Part shown: piece after piece, positions 35,103 to 42,839 of the stretch
How positions within the stretch are numbered: position 1 is the stretch's first letter
Layout: the number at the start of each line of letters is the position of its first letter
Source of the DNA: Micromonospora profundi
Lineage (GTDB): Bacteria > Actinomycetota > Actinomycetes > Mycobacteriales > Micromonosporaceae
DNA length: 64,000 nucleotides
Direction: 5' to 3'
Assembly: GCF_011927785.1 (NCBI RefSeq)
Contig: NZ_JAATJK010000001.1
Coordinates: 3,691,001 to 3,755,000 of the forward strand
The notes under the pieces: generated by a model
Told to the model about the DNA's origin: nothing
Databases searched by the model: none
Seen by the model: the letters and a program-made list of their open reading frames with translations, nothing else
Program-made: the position numbers and the translations under genes

Positions 35103-36607
35103 CGGGTCCCCTCCCGCGTCATCGACACCGACACCGCGGCCGGCTGCCCGAATGCGGGCGCGGCCTCGGTGGTCTGCCCCGTGGAGCGGGCGATCATGTC
35201 GGTGGTGGACCGACCGTCCAGGTAGGGCACCACCACCGTGTTGCCACCCCAGCGGCGCAGGACCTCCGCCTCGGGCAGCGCTGTGGAGTCCCCGCCGCCG
35301 GTGGCGTAGTCCCCGCCCTTGACCCAGACGTCGGGTCGCACCCAGGACAGCACCGCGTCCGGGGTCGGCTCGTCGAAGATCAGGACGGCGTCCACGCAGC
35401 CCAGTGCGGCCAGCAGCCGCGCTCGGTCACCCTCGGCCATCACCGGCCGGTCCGGGCCCTTGAGCCCGGACACACTGGCGTCGGAGTTCACGCACACGAT
35501 CAAGCAGTCGCCCAACTGCCGGGCGGCCTGGAGGGTGGCCACATGCCCGGCGTGCAGCAGGTCGAAGCACCCTCCGGTGGCCACCACCGTGCCGCCGGCG
35601 GCCCGCACCTCGGCGAGCAGCGCCGCGACCGCCGCGACGCCCACCCGGTCACCGCCGCCGGGCAGGCTCGTTGCCGATCTCGGTGCCCGCGATGCCGTCT
35701 CGCCGGCCGGTCGCACCGGCGGCAGGACGGCCGCCACTCCCCCACCGGCCACGTACGCGGACGCCTCGGCGACAGCCGCCTGCACCGCCTCGGAGACCAG
35801 CGCACCCTCGGCCAGGGCCAGGCTGGCGGCGGCGGCGAACCGGTCGCCGGCCCCGCACGTGTCCCCCTCGGCGCTGCCCGGCGTGGGCACCACAAGCGGC
35901 GTCGAGCCGGCGTGGCAGAGCAGCGCGCCGTCGCCGCCCAGGGTCACCGCCACCGCGCCGGCCCGCCAGCGCCGCCGCAGGCCCTGGGCGCCCCGGGACG
36001 CGGTGGCCAGGCGCGACGCTCCGGGCAGCGCGGGGACCAGGTCGCGTACCTCCGCCTCGTTCGGGGTGGCCAGATGCACACCGGGTACGGCGGCCGGGCC
36101 GCGCGGGTGCGGGTCCCACACCACCGGCGCACGGGTGGCCGCCAGCGCGGCCCGCAGCGCGGGTTGCCGTGCCACACCTCGGCCGTAGTCGCTGACCAGC
36201 ACCGCCGAAGCCGCAGCGATCACCCGCAGCACCTCGTCGGAGGGCTGGCCCGGCTCACCGGAGGCGCCGCCACGGTCGTGGCGCAGCAGCACCCGGCCCC
36301 GCACCCGCAGACGGATCTTCTCCGGTGTCGCGCCGCGCAGCGCCAGCGGATACACCCGTACCCCGGCGGCGGCGAGCAGCGCGCTGAGCCGCGCGCCGCC
36401 GGCGTCGTCGGCGAGCGCTGTCACCAGCACCACGTCGGCGCCCTGCGCGGCGGCGAACACCGCCGCCAGGCCGGCGCCGCCCGGCCTGTCTACAGCCGAG
36501 GTCTCGTCCAGCACCGGCACCGGGGAGTCCGGGCAGAGGCGGTTCACCACCCCTTCCACGTCCCGGTCGAGCAGGGTGTCCCCGACCACCACCACGGGTC
36601 CCCTCAC
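35099..36607 (-). CDS. hldE: Bifunctional heptose 7-phosphate kinase / heptose 1-phosphate adenylyltransferase (HldE-type)
   Basis: 502 residues, two domains. The N-terminal PfkB/ribokinase domain has VVVGDTLLDRDVEG, GGAGLAAVFAA and the catalytic GDTCGAGDRF (about 245-255; canonical GAGDTF has Arg for Thr). The C-terminal cytidylyltransferase-like domain has LLHAGHV at 350-356 (HxGH), VNSDASVSGLKGPDRPV and VWVKGGDY. These match HldE, which makes heptose 1,7-bisphosphate and later ADP-heptose. GAGGAGGAAAGC precedes GTG 36607. It overlaps the SDR gene by four bases. Confidence 0.93.
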   Translation of the reverse strand: MRGPVVVVGDTLLDRDVEGVVNRLCPDSPVPVLDETSAVDRPGGAGLAAVFAAAQGADVVLVTALADDAGGARLSALLAAAGVRVYPLALRGATPEKIRLRVRGRVLLRHDRGGASGEPGQPSDEVLRVIAAASAVLVSDYGRGVARQPALRAALAATRAPVVWDPHPRGPAAVPGVHLATPNEAEVRDLVPALPGASRLATASRGAQGLRRRWRAGAVAVTLGGDGALLCHAGSTPLVVPTPGSAEGDTCGAGDRFAAAASLALAEGALVSEAVQAAVAEASAYVAGGGVAAVLPPVRPAGETASRAPRSATSLPGGGDRVGVAAVAALLAEVRAAGGTVVATGGCFDLLHAGHVATLQAARQLGDCLIVCVNSDASVSGLKGPDRPVMAEGDRARLLAALGCVDAVLIFDEPTPDAVLSWVRPDVWVKGGDYATGGGDSTALPEAEVLRRWGGNTVVVPYLDGRSTTDMIARSTGQTTEAAPAFGQPAAVSVSMTREGTR

Positions 36608-36623
36608 GCTTTCCTCCTCATCC

Positions 36624-37331
36624 TCACGCGTCGACCTGCCGTCTCGTACCGCCGTCGAGTACCACCTCGACACCGGTGCGCACCGGCCCCCCGGACGGAA
36701 GCCGACCGGCCGGCGCGGGCTCGACCGACACCGGACCGGCGGGTACGACGGCGGCGAGCGCGGCCGGCAGCTCCTGTTCGAGGTACTCGCACAGCAGGTG
36801 GCTGGTGACCAGGTGCAGTTCCTGCACGACCTGGGTGTCGGCCGACGGCACGGCGAGCGCCTCGTCGCACACGTCCGCGAGGGGATTGGGCACGGGGCCG
36901 GTGAGCGCCCAGGTGGTGAGGCCGACCTCGCGGGCTGCGCGCGCGGCGGCGAGCAGGTTGGGGCTGGCACCGCTCGTGCTGAGCAGCAGCAGGACGTCGC
37001 CCGGACGGCCGTGGGCGCGCACCTGGCGCGCGTAGACGGCGTCGTAGCCGTAGTCGTTGGCGATGGCGGTCACGGCGCTGGTCTCGGCGTGCAGGGCGAT
37101 GGCCGACAGCGGCTGACGGTCGTCGTGCAGCCTTCCCACCAGCTCGGCGGTGAGGTGCTGGGCCTCGGCGGCGCTGCCACCGTTGCCGGCCACCAGCAAC
37201 CGGCCGCCGCCGGCAAGCCTGTGCGCCAGGTCCGCGCCCCAGCGCGCCAGTTGCGGCTCACACCGCCGGTACGGCGTCAGCGCCGCGGCGAGGTTGTCCA
37301 GGTGGGTGTCGAGCAGACTGCCCGCCGGCAT
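36624..37331 (-). CDS. gmhA: Sedoheptulose 7-phosphate isomerase GmhA-like
   Basis: A SIS-domain enzyme, 235 residues from ATG 37331, that converts sedoheptulose 7-phosphate to D-glycero-D-manno-heptose 7-phosphate, the entry step of the heptose pathway. LLVAGNGGSAAEAQHLTAEL contains the family Ser and the His/Glu metal ligands; STSGASPNL is the second SIS loop; QELHLVTSHLLCEYLE holds the Gln/His ligands. It is longer at the C-terminus than E. coli GmhA (about 192). It overlaps the GT4 stop by one base (TGATG) and is 16 bp from hldE. Confidence 0.92.
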   Translation of the reverse strand: MPAGSLLDTHLDNLAAALTPYRRCEPQLARWGADLAHRLAGGGRLLVAGNGGSAAEAQHLTAELVGRLHDDRQPLSAIALHAETSAVTAIANDYGYDAVYARQVRAHGRPGDVLLLLSTSGASPNLLAAARAAREVGLTTWALTGPVPNPLADVCDEALAVPSADTQVVQELHLVTSHLLCEYLEQELPAALAAVVPAGPVSVEPAPAGRLPSGGPVRTGVEVVLDGGTRRQVDA

Positions 37332-38548
37332 CAGGCCACCACCCTCGTCGGCCGGTGTACCGCCGCCACCTCGCCGTAGATCTCGGCAAGGCGTTCCGCG
37401 GTGGCCGCCCACGCGTACCGCGACCTGGCGCGCTCGCTCGCCGCCGTGGCGTACCGGAAGCGCCGGATCCGATCGTCGAGCAGCCGCTGGATGGCGGTGG
37501 CCAGGGCGTGCGGGTCGCGGGCCGGCACGAGGTCACCTGTCGTCCCGTCGGCCACCGTGTCCCGGATGCCACCCACGGCGGTGCCGACGACAGGTACGCC
37601 GCAGGCCATCGCCTCCAGCGGGGTCAACCCGAACGGCTCGTACCAGGGTGCGGCGACCAGCAGGTCCGCCGAGCGGTACCAACGGCCCATCTCCTCCCGA
37701 GGCACCGCCCCGACGAGGTGGACGCGGTCGGCGACCCCGCACGAGTCGGCGAGCGCCCGCAGCCGCCGGGCGTACGGGTCGGTCTCCAGCAGCCCTTCGG
37801 GCGGCCCGCCGACCACCACGCATTCGGCGTCCGGGACCAGCGCCATGGCGCGTACCACGGTCTGGAAGCCCTTGCGTTCGACAAGCCGGCCCACCGTCAG
37901 GATCCGGGCCCGGCCGGGCTCGCGGTCGGCGGCCGGCCCGAGCGGGGTGAACGAGGTGAGGTTGACCCCGGAGGGGACGACTGTCATCCGCGACCGGGGT
38001 ACGCCCATCCGGACCAGCTCCCCGACCTCGTCGCGGCACTGGGCCACGACCCGGTCCACCGAACGACCCAGCTCCCGTTCGTAGGAGATGCGCCGGGCCG
38101 GGCTGGTGTCCTGCACGCCCTGGTAGCGGCGCTTGACGGTGCCCAGCGCGTGGTACGTCTGCACGACAGGCACCCCGGTCTGGCGGCCGGCCGTCAGTGC
38201 CGCCAGGCCGCTCATCCAGAAGTGGGCGTGGATCACCTCGGGGACCCAGTCGCCACCTCGCCACCGCTCGACGAGCCAGCGGCTGAACTCCCGCATGTGC
38301 GGCAACAGCGCGTCCTTGACGACCGGCTCGGCCGGGCCTGCGGGTACGTGCACCACGTCGTACCCGTCCGGGGTGCGGACGGTCACCGGCAGGTCGGGGG
38401 CGTCGCGGCGGGTGTAGACCCGCACCTCGTGCCCTGCTGCGGCGAGCGCGGCGGACAGTTCCGCGACGTGCGTGTTCTGGCCGCCGGCATCCTCGCCTCC
38501 GAGGATGGCGAGCGGGCTGGCGTGCTCCGAGATCATCGCGATCCGCAT
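37331..38548 (-). CDS. Glycosyltransferase family 4
   Basis: 405 residues, GT-B fold. The N-terminus IAMISEHASPLAILGGEDAGGQNTHV is close to sucrose-synthase/MshA-like GT4 enzymes. The C-terminal domain has ILTVGRLVERKGF and EPFGLTPLEAMACGVPVVGT (E-x7-E). The donor is probably a nucleotide sugar, and mannose or heptose fits the operon. It overlaps the next upstream glycosyltransferase by 16 bp and gmhA by one base. Confidence 0.9.
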   Translation of the reverse strand: MRIAMISEHASPLAILGGEDAGGQNTHVAELSAALAAAGHEVRVYTRRDAPDLPVTVRTPDGYDVVHVPAGPAEPVVKDALLPHMREFSRWLVERWRGGDWVPEVIHAHFWMSGLAALTAGRQTGVPVVQTYHALGTVKRRYQGVQDTSPARRISYERELGRSVDRVVAQCRDEVGELVRMGVPRSRMTVVPSGVNLTSFTPLGPAADREPGRARILTVGRLVERKGFQTVVRAMALVPDAECVVVGGPPEGLLETDPYARRLRALADSCGVADRVHLVGAVPREEMGRWYRSADLLVAAPWYEPFGLTPLEAMACGVPVVGTAVGGIRDTVADGTTGDLVPARDPHALATAIQRLLDDRIRRFRYATAASERARSRYAWAATAERLAEIYGEVAAVHRPTRVVA

Positions 38549-39507
38549 ACTTCCTCCTCCAGCAGCCGGTCCCAGTCAGCGAGGAAACGGTCGAGGCCGT
38601 ACCTGTCGCGCGCGGCGGTCCGCGCCGCCGCGCCCGCCTGACGTGCGGCGGCCGGTTCGGCGATGAACCGGCTGGCGGCGTCGAGCAGGGTGTCCATCCG
38701 GGTGGCGAGGGCCCCCGCCTCCGGGGGCACCGCTGTCACCGCCTCGGTGGTGGCGAGCGCGACGACAGGCATGCCGATCGCCATCGCCTCGATGAGGCTC
38801 AGCCCGAGTGACGTCCAGCGGCACAGGTGCAGGTACGCGCGCCGCTGTGCCAATTCGGCGTGCATCCGGTCCTGGGGCACGTCGTCGTGGCTGGTGATCC
38901 GGTCGGCGGGCAGCCCGAGGTGGTCGGCGAGGCCGGCGACGCCCATGCCGTACACGTCAAGCGGCGCGATCTCGGCGAAGCGGGGCAGCAGGTCGGTGCC
39001 GGTGACCCGTCCCCGCCGTACCGGCTCGTTGATGACCACGGCGAGCCGGTCCAGTTCCCCGGTGTACGACACGGCCGGCGCGACGATGCCGTGGTCCACG
39101 ACGCTGGTGCGGGCGGTGCCGGTGTCCCAGAAGATCTGGTTGAACCCGGTGACGTGGGCGATGAGCAGGTCGGTGCGGTCGGCCATCGGGTGGCGGGTGT
39201 TGGGCACGTCGCCCTTCGGCGTGTTGTGCTCCACGTAGATGGCGGGGACGTCGCGGCCGGGGCGGCGACCGAGCCACTGTTCGGCCAGGTCGACCTCTTC
39301 CGGGCGTTGCAGGATGACAAGGTCGACGTCGGTGTCCGGCAGGTCCTCGGGGGCGACCTCGACGGCGCTGTCCGGCCAGGGATAGGTGCGGGCCCGGCCG
39401 AGGCCGTACGGGCCGCGGTCGGGTGTCGTGGGGATCAGGTAGCGGTGGGCGCCGTGCACGAACGACGTGGTCCAGGAGCCGTGCACGTGCCAGAGCAGGA
39501 TGTTCAT
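38533..39507 (-). CDS. Glycosyltransferase, GT-B type
   Basis: 324 residues from ATG 39507. It begins with NILLWHVHGSWTTSFVHGAH and has AIYVEHNTPKGDVPNTRHP, a pattern seen in a group of actinobacterial glycosyltransferases found with heptose genes. The C-terminal LCRWTSLGLSLIEAMAIGMP is the nucleotide-sugar-binding region with its E-x2-A signature. It overlaps the fused phosphatase/GT9 stop by four bases and the GT4 start by 16 bp. The acceptor is unknown. Confidence 0.87.
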   Translation of the reverse strand: MNILLWHVHGSWTTSFVHGAHRYLIPTTPDRGPYGLGRARTYPWPDSAVEVAPEDLPDTDVDLVILQRPEEVDLAEQWLGRRPGRDVPAIYVEHNTPKGDVPNTRHPMADRTDLLIAHVTGFNQIFWDTGTARTSVVDHGIVAPAVSYTGELDRLAVVINEPVRRGRVTGTDLLPRFAEIAPLDVYGMGVAGLADHLGLPADRITSHDDVPQDRMHAELAQRRAYLHLCRWTSLGLSLIEAMAIGMPVVALATTEAVTAVPPEAGALATRMDTLLDAASRFIAEPAAARQAGAAARTAARDRYGLDRFLADWDRLLEEEVCGSR

Positions 39508-41075
39508 CGGCCGCCACCACCGCTGACGGTGAGCGTCCGGACCGCGTCGACCACCTCGGCCGGGTCGACGCCGCTGAGGCAGGGGTGCCCGGGGACCGGG
39601 CAGGTGGCCGCTCGGGTGTCGCGGCAGGGCGCGCCGGCGTCGCCGAGCCGGACTGTGGGCACCCGGTAGGGCCCCCACTGCCCGAAGGGGACAGTCGGCG
39701 CGAAGAGGCTCACGACCGGCACCCCGGCGGCTGCCGCCAGGTGCGCGGGGCCGGTGTTGCCGACCACCACCGCCCCGGCGTCGGCCACGATCGCGGCCAG
39801 CCCGGCGAGGTCGGTCCGACCGCCCAGGTCGATGCCGCCGGTCGCCGCGACGCGCGCGGTGACGGCCTGCTCGTCGGGGCCGCCGGTGACCAGCACCCGG
39901 TGCCCGGCGGCGGTAAGCGCCCCGGCGATCCGGGTCGCCAGCTCGGTCGGGCACGCCCGGCTCGACGCGGCGGACCCCGGGTGCAGCACCACGTAGCCGG
40001 GTTCGCCGGTGTCGGCCGGGCGTGGTGGCACCGAGTCGGAGCGGAGCCGGAGCACTGGTTCGTCGCCGGCAGGCAGTCGGAATCCGGCGGCGGCGGCGAG
40101 GGAGAGCGCGCGTTCGGGTTCGGGTACGCCCACCGGCACCCGGTGACGGATGTCCACGAGGGATCCCGGGTAGTCGTCGCTGATCGCGGCGATCCGTGCG
40201 ATCCCGGCCATCCGCAGCAGCAGCGCCAGCGGCAGCGCGGACTGGTGGAACGAGGTGAACACCACCGCCTGGTCGGCGCCGACGGCGGCGAGGCGGTCGG
40301 TCAGGGTCCGCATGGCGGCCGGATCTACGGGCCCCGGCGCGGGGTCGATCCACGGCAACGGATGCTCGATGATCTCGTCGACGCCGGGCAGCAGGTCGGC
40401 GGCCGCCCGCCCGCGTGGCCCGCACAGCAGCACCACCCGCTGCGCGCCGGCCGCGACGGCGCGGATCGCCGGCCCGGTCACCAGCACGTCGCCGGCCGAG
40501 TCCGAGCGCACCACGAGCGCCGTGCCCACCCGCTCACCGACCTGGACGGGCCGCACCGCCTCCTGGCGGCGCAGGATCTCCTCCACGGCCGACGGCAGGT
40601 CGCCGGCCACCCACCCGGCGGCAGCGATCTCCTCGGGTCGGGTCACCGGCGTCGGCACCAGCACACCTGCCGCGCCGGCTGCCAGCGCGGCGGCCACGTC
40701 GCGGCCGATGTCGCCCACCAGCACGCACCGCGACGCGCTCGTGCCCAACTCCTGGGCGGCGGCGTGCACCAGACCGGGCGCCGGCTTGCGGCAGTCGCAC
40801 CCGTCCGCGTCGTCGTGCGGGCAGACCAGCCAGGCGTCGAAGCGGCCCAGCAACTCCTCGACGCGGGCGTGCACCGCCCGCATCTGCTCCTCGCTGAAAA
40901 AGCCCCTGGCCAGGCCCGACTGGTTGGTCACCACGGCCAGGCGCAGCCCGGCGGCCCGCAATCGGTCCAGCGCCGCCCGCGCTCCGGGCACCGGCCGCAC
41001 CTTCTCCGGGTCGCCGTTGTACGGCACGTCCTCGATCAGGGTGCCGTCGCGGTCCAGCAGCACCGCGTCGTACAG
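39504..41075 (-). CDS. Fusion: heptose 1,7-bisphosphate phosphatase (GmhB-like HAD-IIIA) + glycosyltransferase family 9
   Basis: About 523 residues. Residues 1-170 form a GmhB/HisB-type HAD-IIIA phosphatase: LLDRDGTLIEDVPYNG (Asp pair), VVTNQSG, a zinc loop CPH-x5-CDCRKPAPG, and LVGDIGRDVAAA. Residues 190-520 form a GT9 domain: SDSAGDVLVTGPAIRA, LHPGSAASSRACP and VVVGNTGPAHLAAAAGVPVV. The two activities would dephosphorylate the heptose and transfer it. The start is uncertain: CTG 41075 gives a normal HAD N-terminus; in-frame GTG 41246, 41198 and 41063 are alternatives, none with a good ribosome binding site. It is the first gene of the operon. Confidence 0.88.
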   Translation of the reverse strand: MYDAVLLDRDGTLIEDVPYNGDPEKVRPVPGARAALDRLRAAGLRLAVVTNQSGLARGFFSEEQMRAVHARVEELLGRFDAWLVCPHDDADGCDCRKPAPGLVHAAAQELGTSASRCVLVGDIGRDVAAALAAGAAGVLVPTPVTRPEEIAAAGWVAGDLPSAVEEILRRQEAVRPVQVGERVGTALVVRSDSAGDVLVTGPAIRAVAAGAQRVVLLCGPRGRAAADLLPGVDEIIEHPLPWIDPAPGPVDPAAMRTLTDRLAAVGADQAVVFTSFHQSALPLALLLRMAGIARIAAISDDYPGSLVDIRHRVPVGVPEPERALSLAAAAGFRLPAGDEPVLRLRSDSVPPRPADTGEPGYVVLHPGSAASSRACPTELATRIAGALTAAGHRVLVTGGPDEQAVTARVAATGGIDLGGRTDLAGLAAIVADAGAVVVGNTGPAHLAAAAGVPVVSLFAPTVPFGQWGPYRVPTVRLGDAGAPCRDTRAATCPVPGHPCLSGVDPAEVVDAVRTLTVSGGGGR

Positions 41076-41354
41076 GACGCCCGGAAAGGACCCGACAGTG
41101 CCTGAGGGGGACCAGACAGACCCGGAAGCGACCCGGCCAGCACCCGCATAAACCCGGGCTGACCTGCGCTGATACGGATCATCCTGGTCCTGTCGCACAG
41201 CCGGCGGGTTCCCGACGCCTTCAGGAGTAAACGTCGTCGCCGGCACGGTGGGGCGGCGACTGCGCGGTGCCCCGCGTCGGCCTTACCCGCAGCCCCGGAG
41301 AAGCTAACCCGACCTGCCCGTTAGCCCCTGTCGCGGCGCGGGTATGGGAATCCA

Positions 41355-41804
41355 GTGGCGATAGTGGAGAAAGTGATCGACGCTCCCCCGCAGCAGGTGT
41401 TCGACGTACTTGCCGACGGGTGGACGTACAGCGACTGGGTGGTCGGGACGGCACACGTCCGCGACGTGGACGACGCCTGGCCGCGGGTGGGCAGCCAACT
41501 GCACCACCGGGCGGGGCCGTGGCCGTTCTCGTTGCAGGACGCCTCGACGGTGCTTGTCTGCGAGCCCCCGCACCGCCTGGTGCTGCGGGCCGGGCTCTGG
41601 CCCGCCGGCGAGGCGATCGTGGCGTTCACCCTGGAACCGGTCGACGGTGGCGCCACCACCCGGGTCCGTCTCGGGGAGGATTTCGCCGCCGGCCCGCTGC
41701 GCTGGGTCCGTACGAAGGTCAACGACCTCGTGCTGCACCTGCGTAACCGGGAGACGCTGGACCGGCTCTCCGACATCGCCACCCGGCAGAAGGGGCCGCA
41801 GTGA
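41355..41804 (+). CDS. SRPBCC/START-fold protein
   Basis: 149 residues. The start VAIVEKVIDAPPQQVFDVLADG and the later HRAGPWPFSLQDASTV, LVLRAGLWPAGEAIVAFTLEPVDGGATTRV pattern fit the SRPBCC superfamily of small hydrophobic-ligand-binding proteins. The ligand is unknown. The start is GTG 41355 (or the in-frame GTG at 41364); a poor ribosome binding site precedes it. It is divergent from the heptose operon. Confidence 0.85.
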   Translation: MAIVEKVIDAPPQQVFDVLADGWTYSDWVVGTAHVRDVDDAWPRVGSQLHHRAGPWPFSLQDASTVLVCEPPHRLVLRAGLWPAGEAIVAFTLEPVDGGATTRVRLGEDFAAGPLRWVRTKVNDLVLHLRNRETLDRLSDIATRQKGPQ

Positions 41805-41937
41805 CGCGGTCGTGGTGACGAGGGGCGTACCCGCGCCACGCCCCGCGGCCAGCGCGACGGTGTCCGGGCGGGGAGCCTTTTCAATCCGGATCGGGTAACT
41901 GGCTACCCTCTGGGGTAGCCGTGTCCGCAAACCGAGG

Positions 41938-42714
41938 ATGTCCGACATGATCGAACCCGTCCAGCTGCCGTCGCCGTGGCGAGACGCACACCTGACCGTC
42001 GTGGTGCCGACCTACAACGAGGCGGGCAACCTCCCGGCGCTGGTCGAGCGGCTGCTCGCACTGCCGCTGCCGGGTCTGCGCATCCTCGTCGCCGACGACA
42101 ACTCCCCCGACGGCACCGGCGACGTGGCCGACAAGCTGGCCATCGAGCACCCGGAGCGGATCGAGGTGATGCACCGGGCCGGCAAGGAGGGCCTGGGCCG
42201 GGCGTACGTGGACGGGATGACCAGGGCGTTGGAGGGCGGCGCGGAGTTCGTGGCGCAGATGGACGCCGACCTGTCGCACCCGCCGGAGGCGCTGCCGGGA
42301 ATGCTCGGCGCGCTGCTCTCCACCCAGGCGGGCGTGGTGATCGGCTCCCGGTACGTGCCCGGTGGCGAACTGGACGAGAACTGGCCGCTGTACCGCCGGG
42401 CGCTCAGCGGTTGGGCGAACCTCTACGTGCACACGCTGCTGCGGGTGCGGATCCGGGACCTCACGGCCGGCTTCAAGATCTGGCGGGCCGACGCGCTCAA
42501 GGACATCGGCCTGCACCGGGTGCAGTCGAACGGCTACAGCTTCCAGGTGGAGATGCACTACCTGGCCACCAAGCTCGGGCACACCATCCTTGAGGTGCCG
42601 ATCCGCTTCGAGGAGCGGCGCGACGGCGTCTCCAAGATGACCACCGCGACAAAGGTCGAGAGCGCGTTGATGCCGTTCCGGCTGCGCAGCAAGCACCGCA
42701 ACATCACCGGCTGA
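41938..42714 (+). CDS. Polyprenol-phosphate mannosyltransferase (GT2, Ppm1/DPM1 catalytic type)
   Basis: 258 residues. It transfers mannose from GDP-mannose to polyprenol phosphate, giving the lipid-linked donor for periplasmic mannosylation. The GT2 motifs are VVVPTYNEAGNL, VADDNSPDGT and QMDADLSHPPE (DxD-like), with DLTAGFKIWRADAL and the later FEERRDGVSKM typical of DPM synthases. No acyltransferase half is fused, as in the two-gene actinomycete version. Together with the PIM genes it suggests mannosylated envelope molecules. ATG 41947 is an alternative start. Confidence 0.93.
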   Translation: MSDMIEPVQLPSPWRDAHLTVVVPTYNEAGNLPALVERLLALPLPGLRILVADDNSPDGTGDVADKLAIEHPERIEVMHRAGKEGLGRAYVDGMTRALEGGAEFVAQMDADLSHPPEALPGMLGALLSTQAGVVIGSRYVPGGELDENWPLYRRALSGWANLYVHTLLRVRIRDLTAGFKIWRADALKDIGLHRVQSNGYSFQVEMHYLATKLGHTILEVPIRFEERRDGVSKMTTATKVESALMPFRLRSKHRNITG

Positions 42715-42716
42715 CC

Positions 42717-42812
42717 CACGCCCGACCGGCACCACGCCCGACCGGCACCACGCCCGACCGGCACCACGCCCGACCGGCACCACGCCCGACCGGCACCACG
42801 CCCGACCGGCAC
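42717..42812. repeat. Six perfect tandem copies of a 16 bp unit
   Basis: The unit cacgcccgaccggcac is repeated without change at 42717, 42733, 42749, 42765, 42781 and 42797. It starts three bases after the mannosyltransferase stop and ends 27 bp before the stop of the convergent FAD oxidoreductase gene. It has no detectable coding role. Confidence 0.95.
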
Positions 42813-42839
42813 CACCGCGAGGCGGGCCGGCCGGGTTGT

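Noticed and set aside
42717..42812. CRISPR array
   Set aside because: The repeats are 16 bp and directly contiguous with no spacers, and there are no cas genes nearby.
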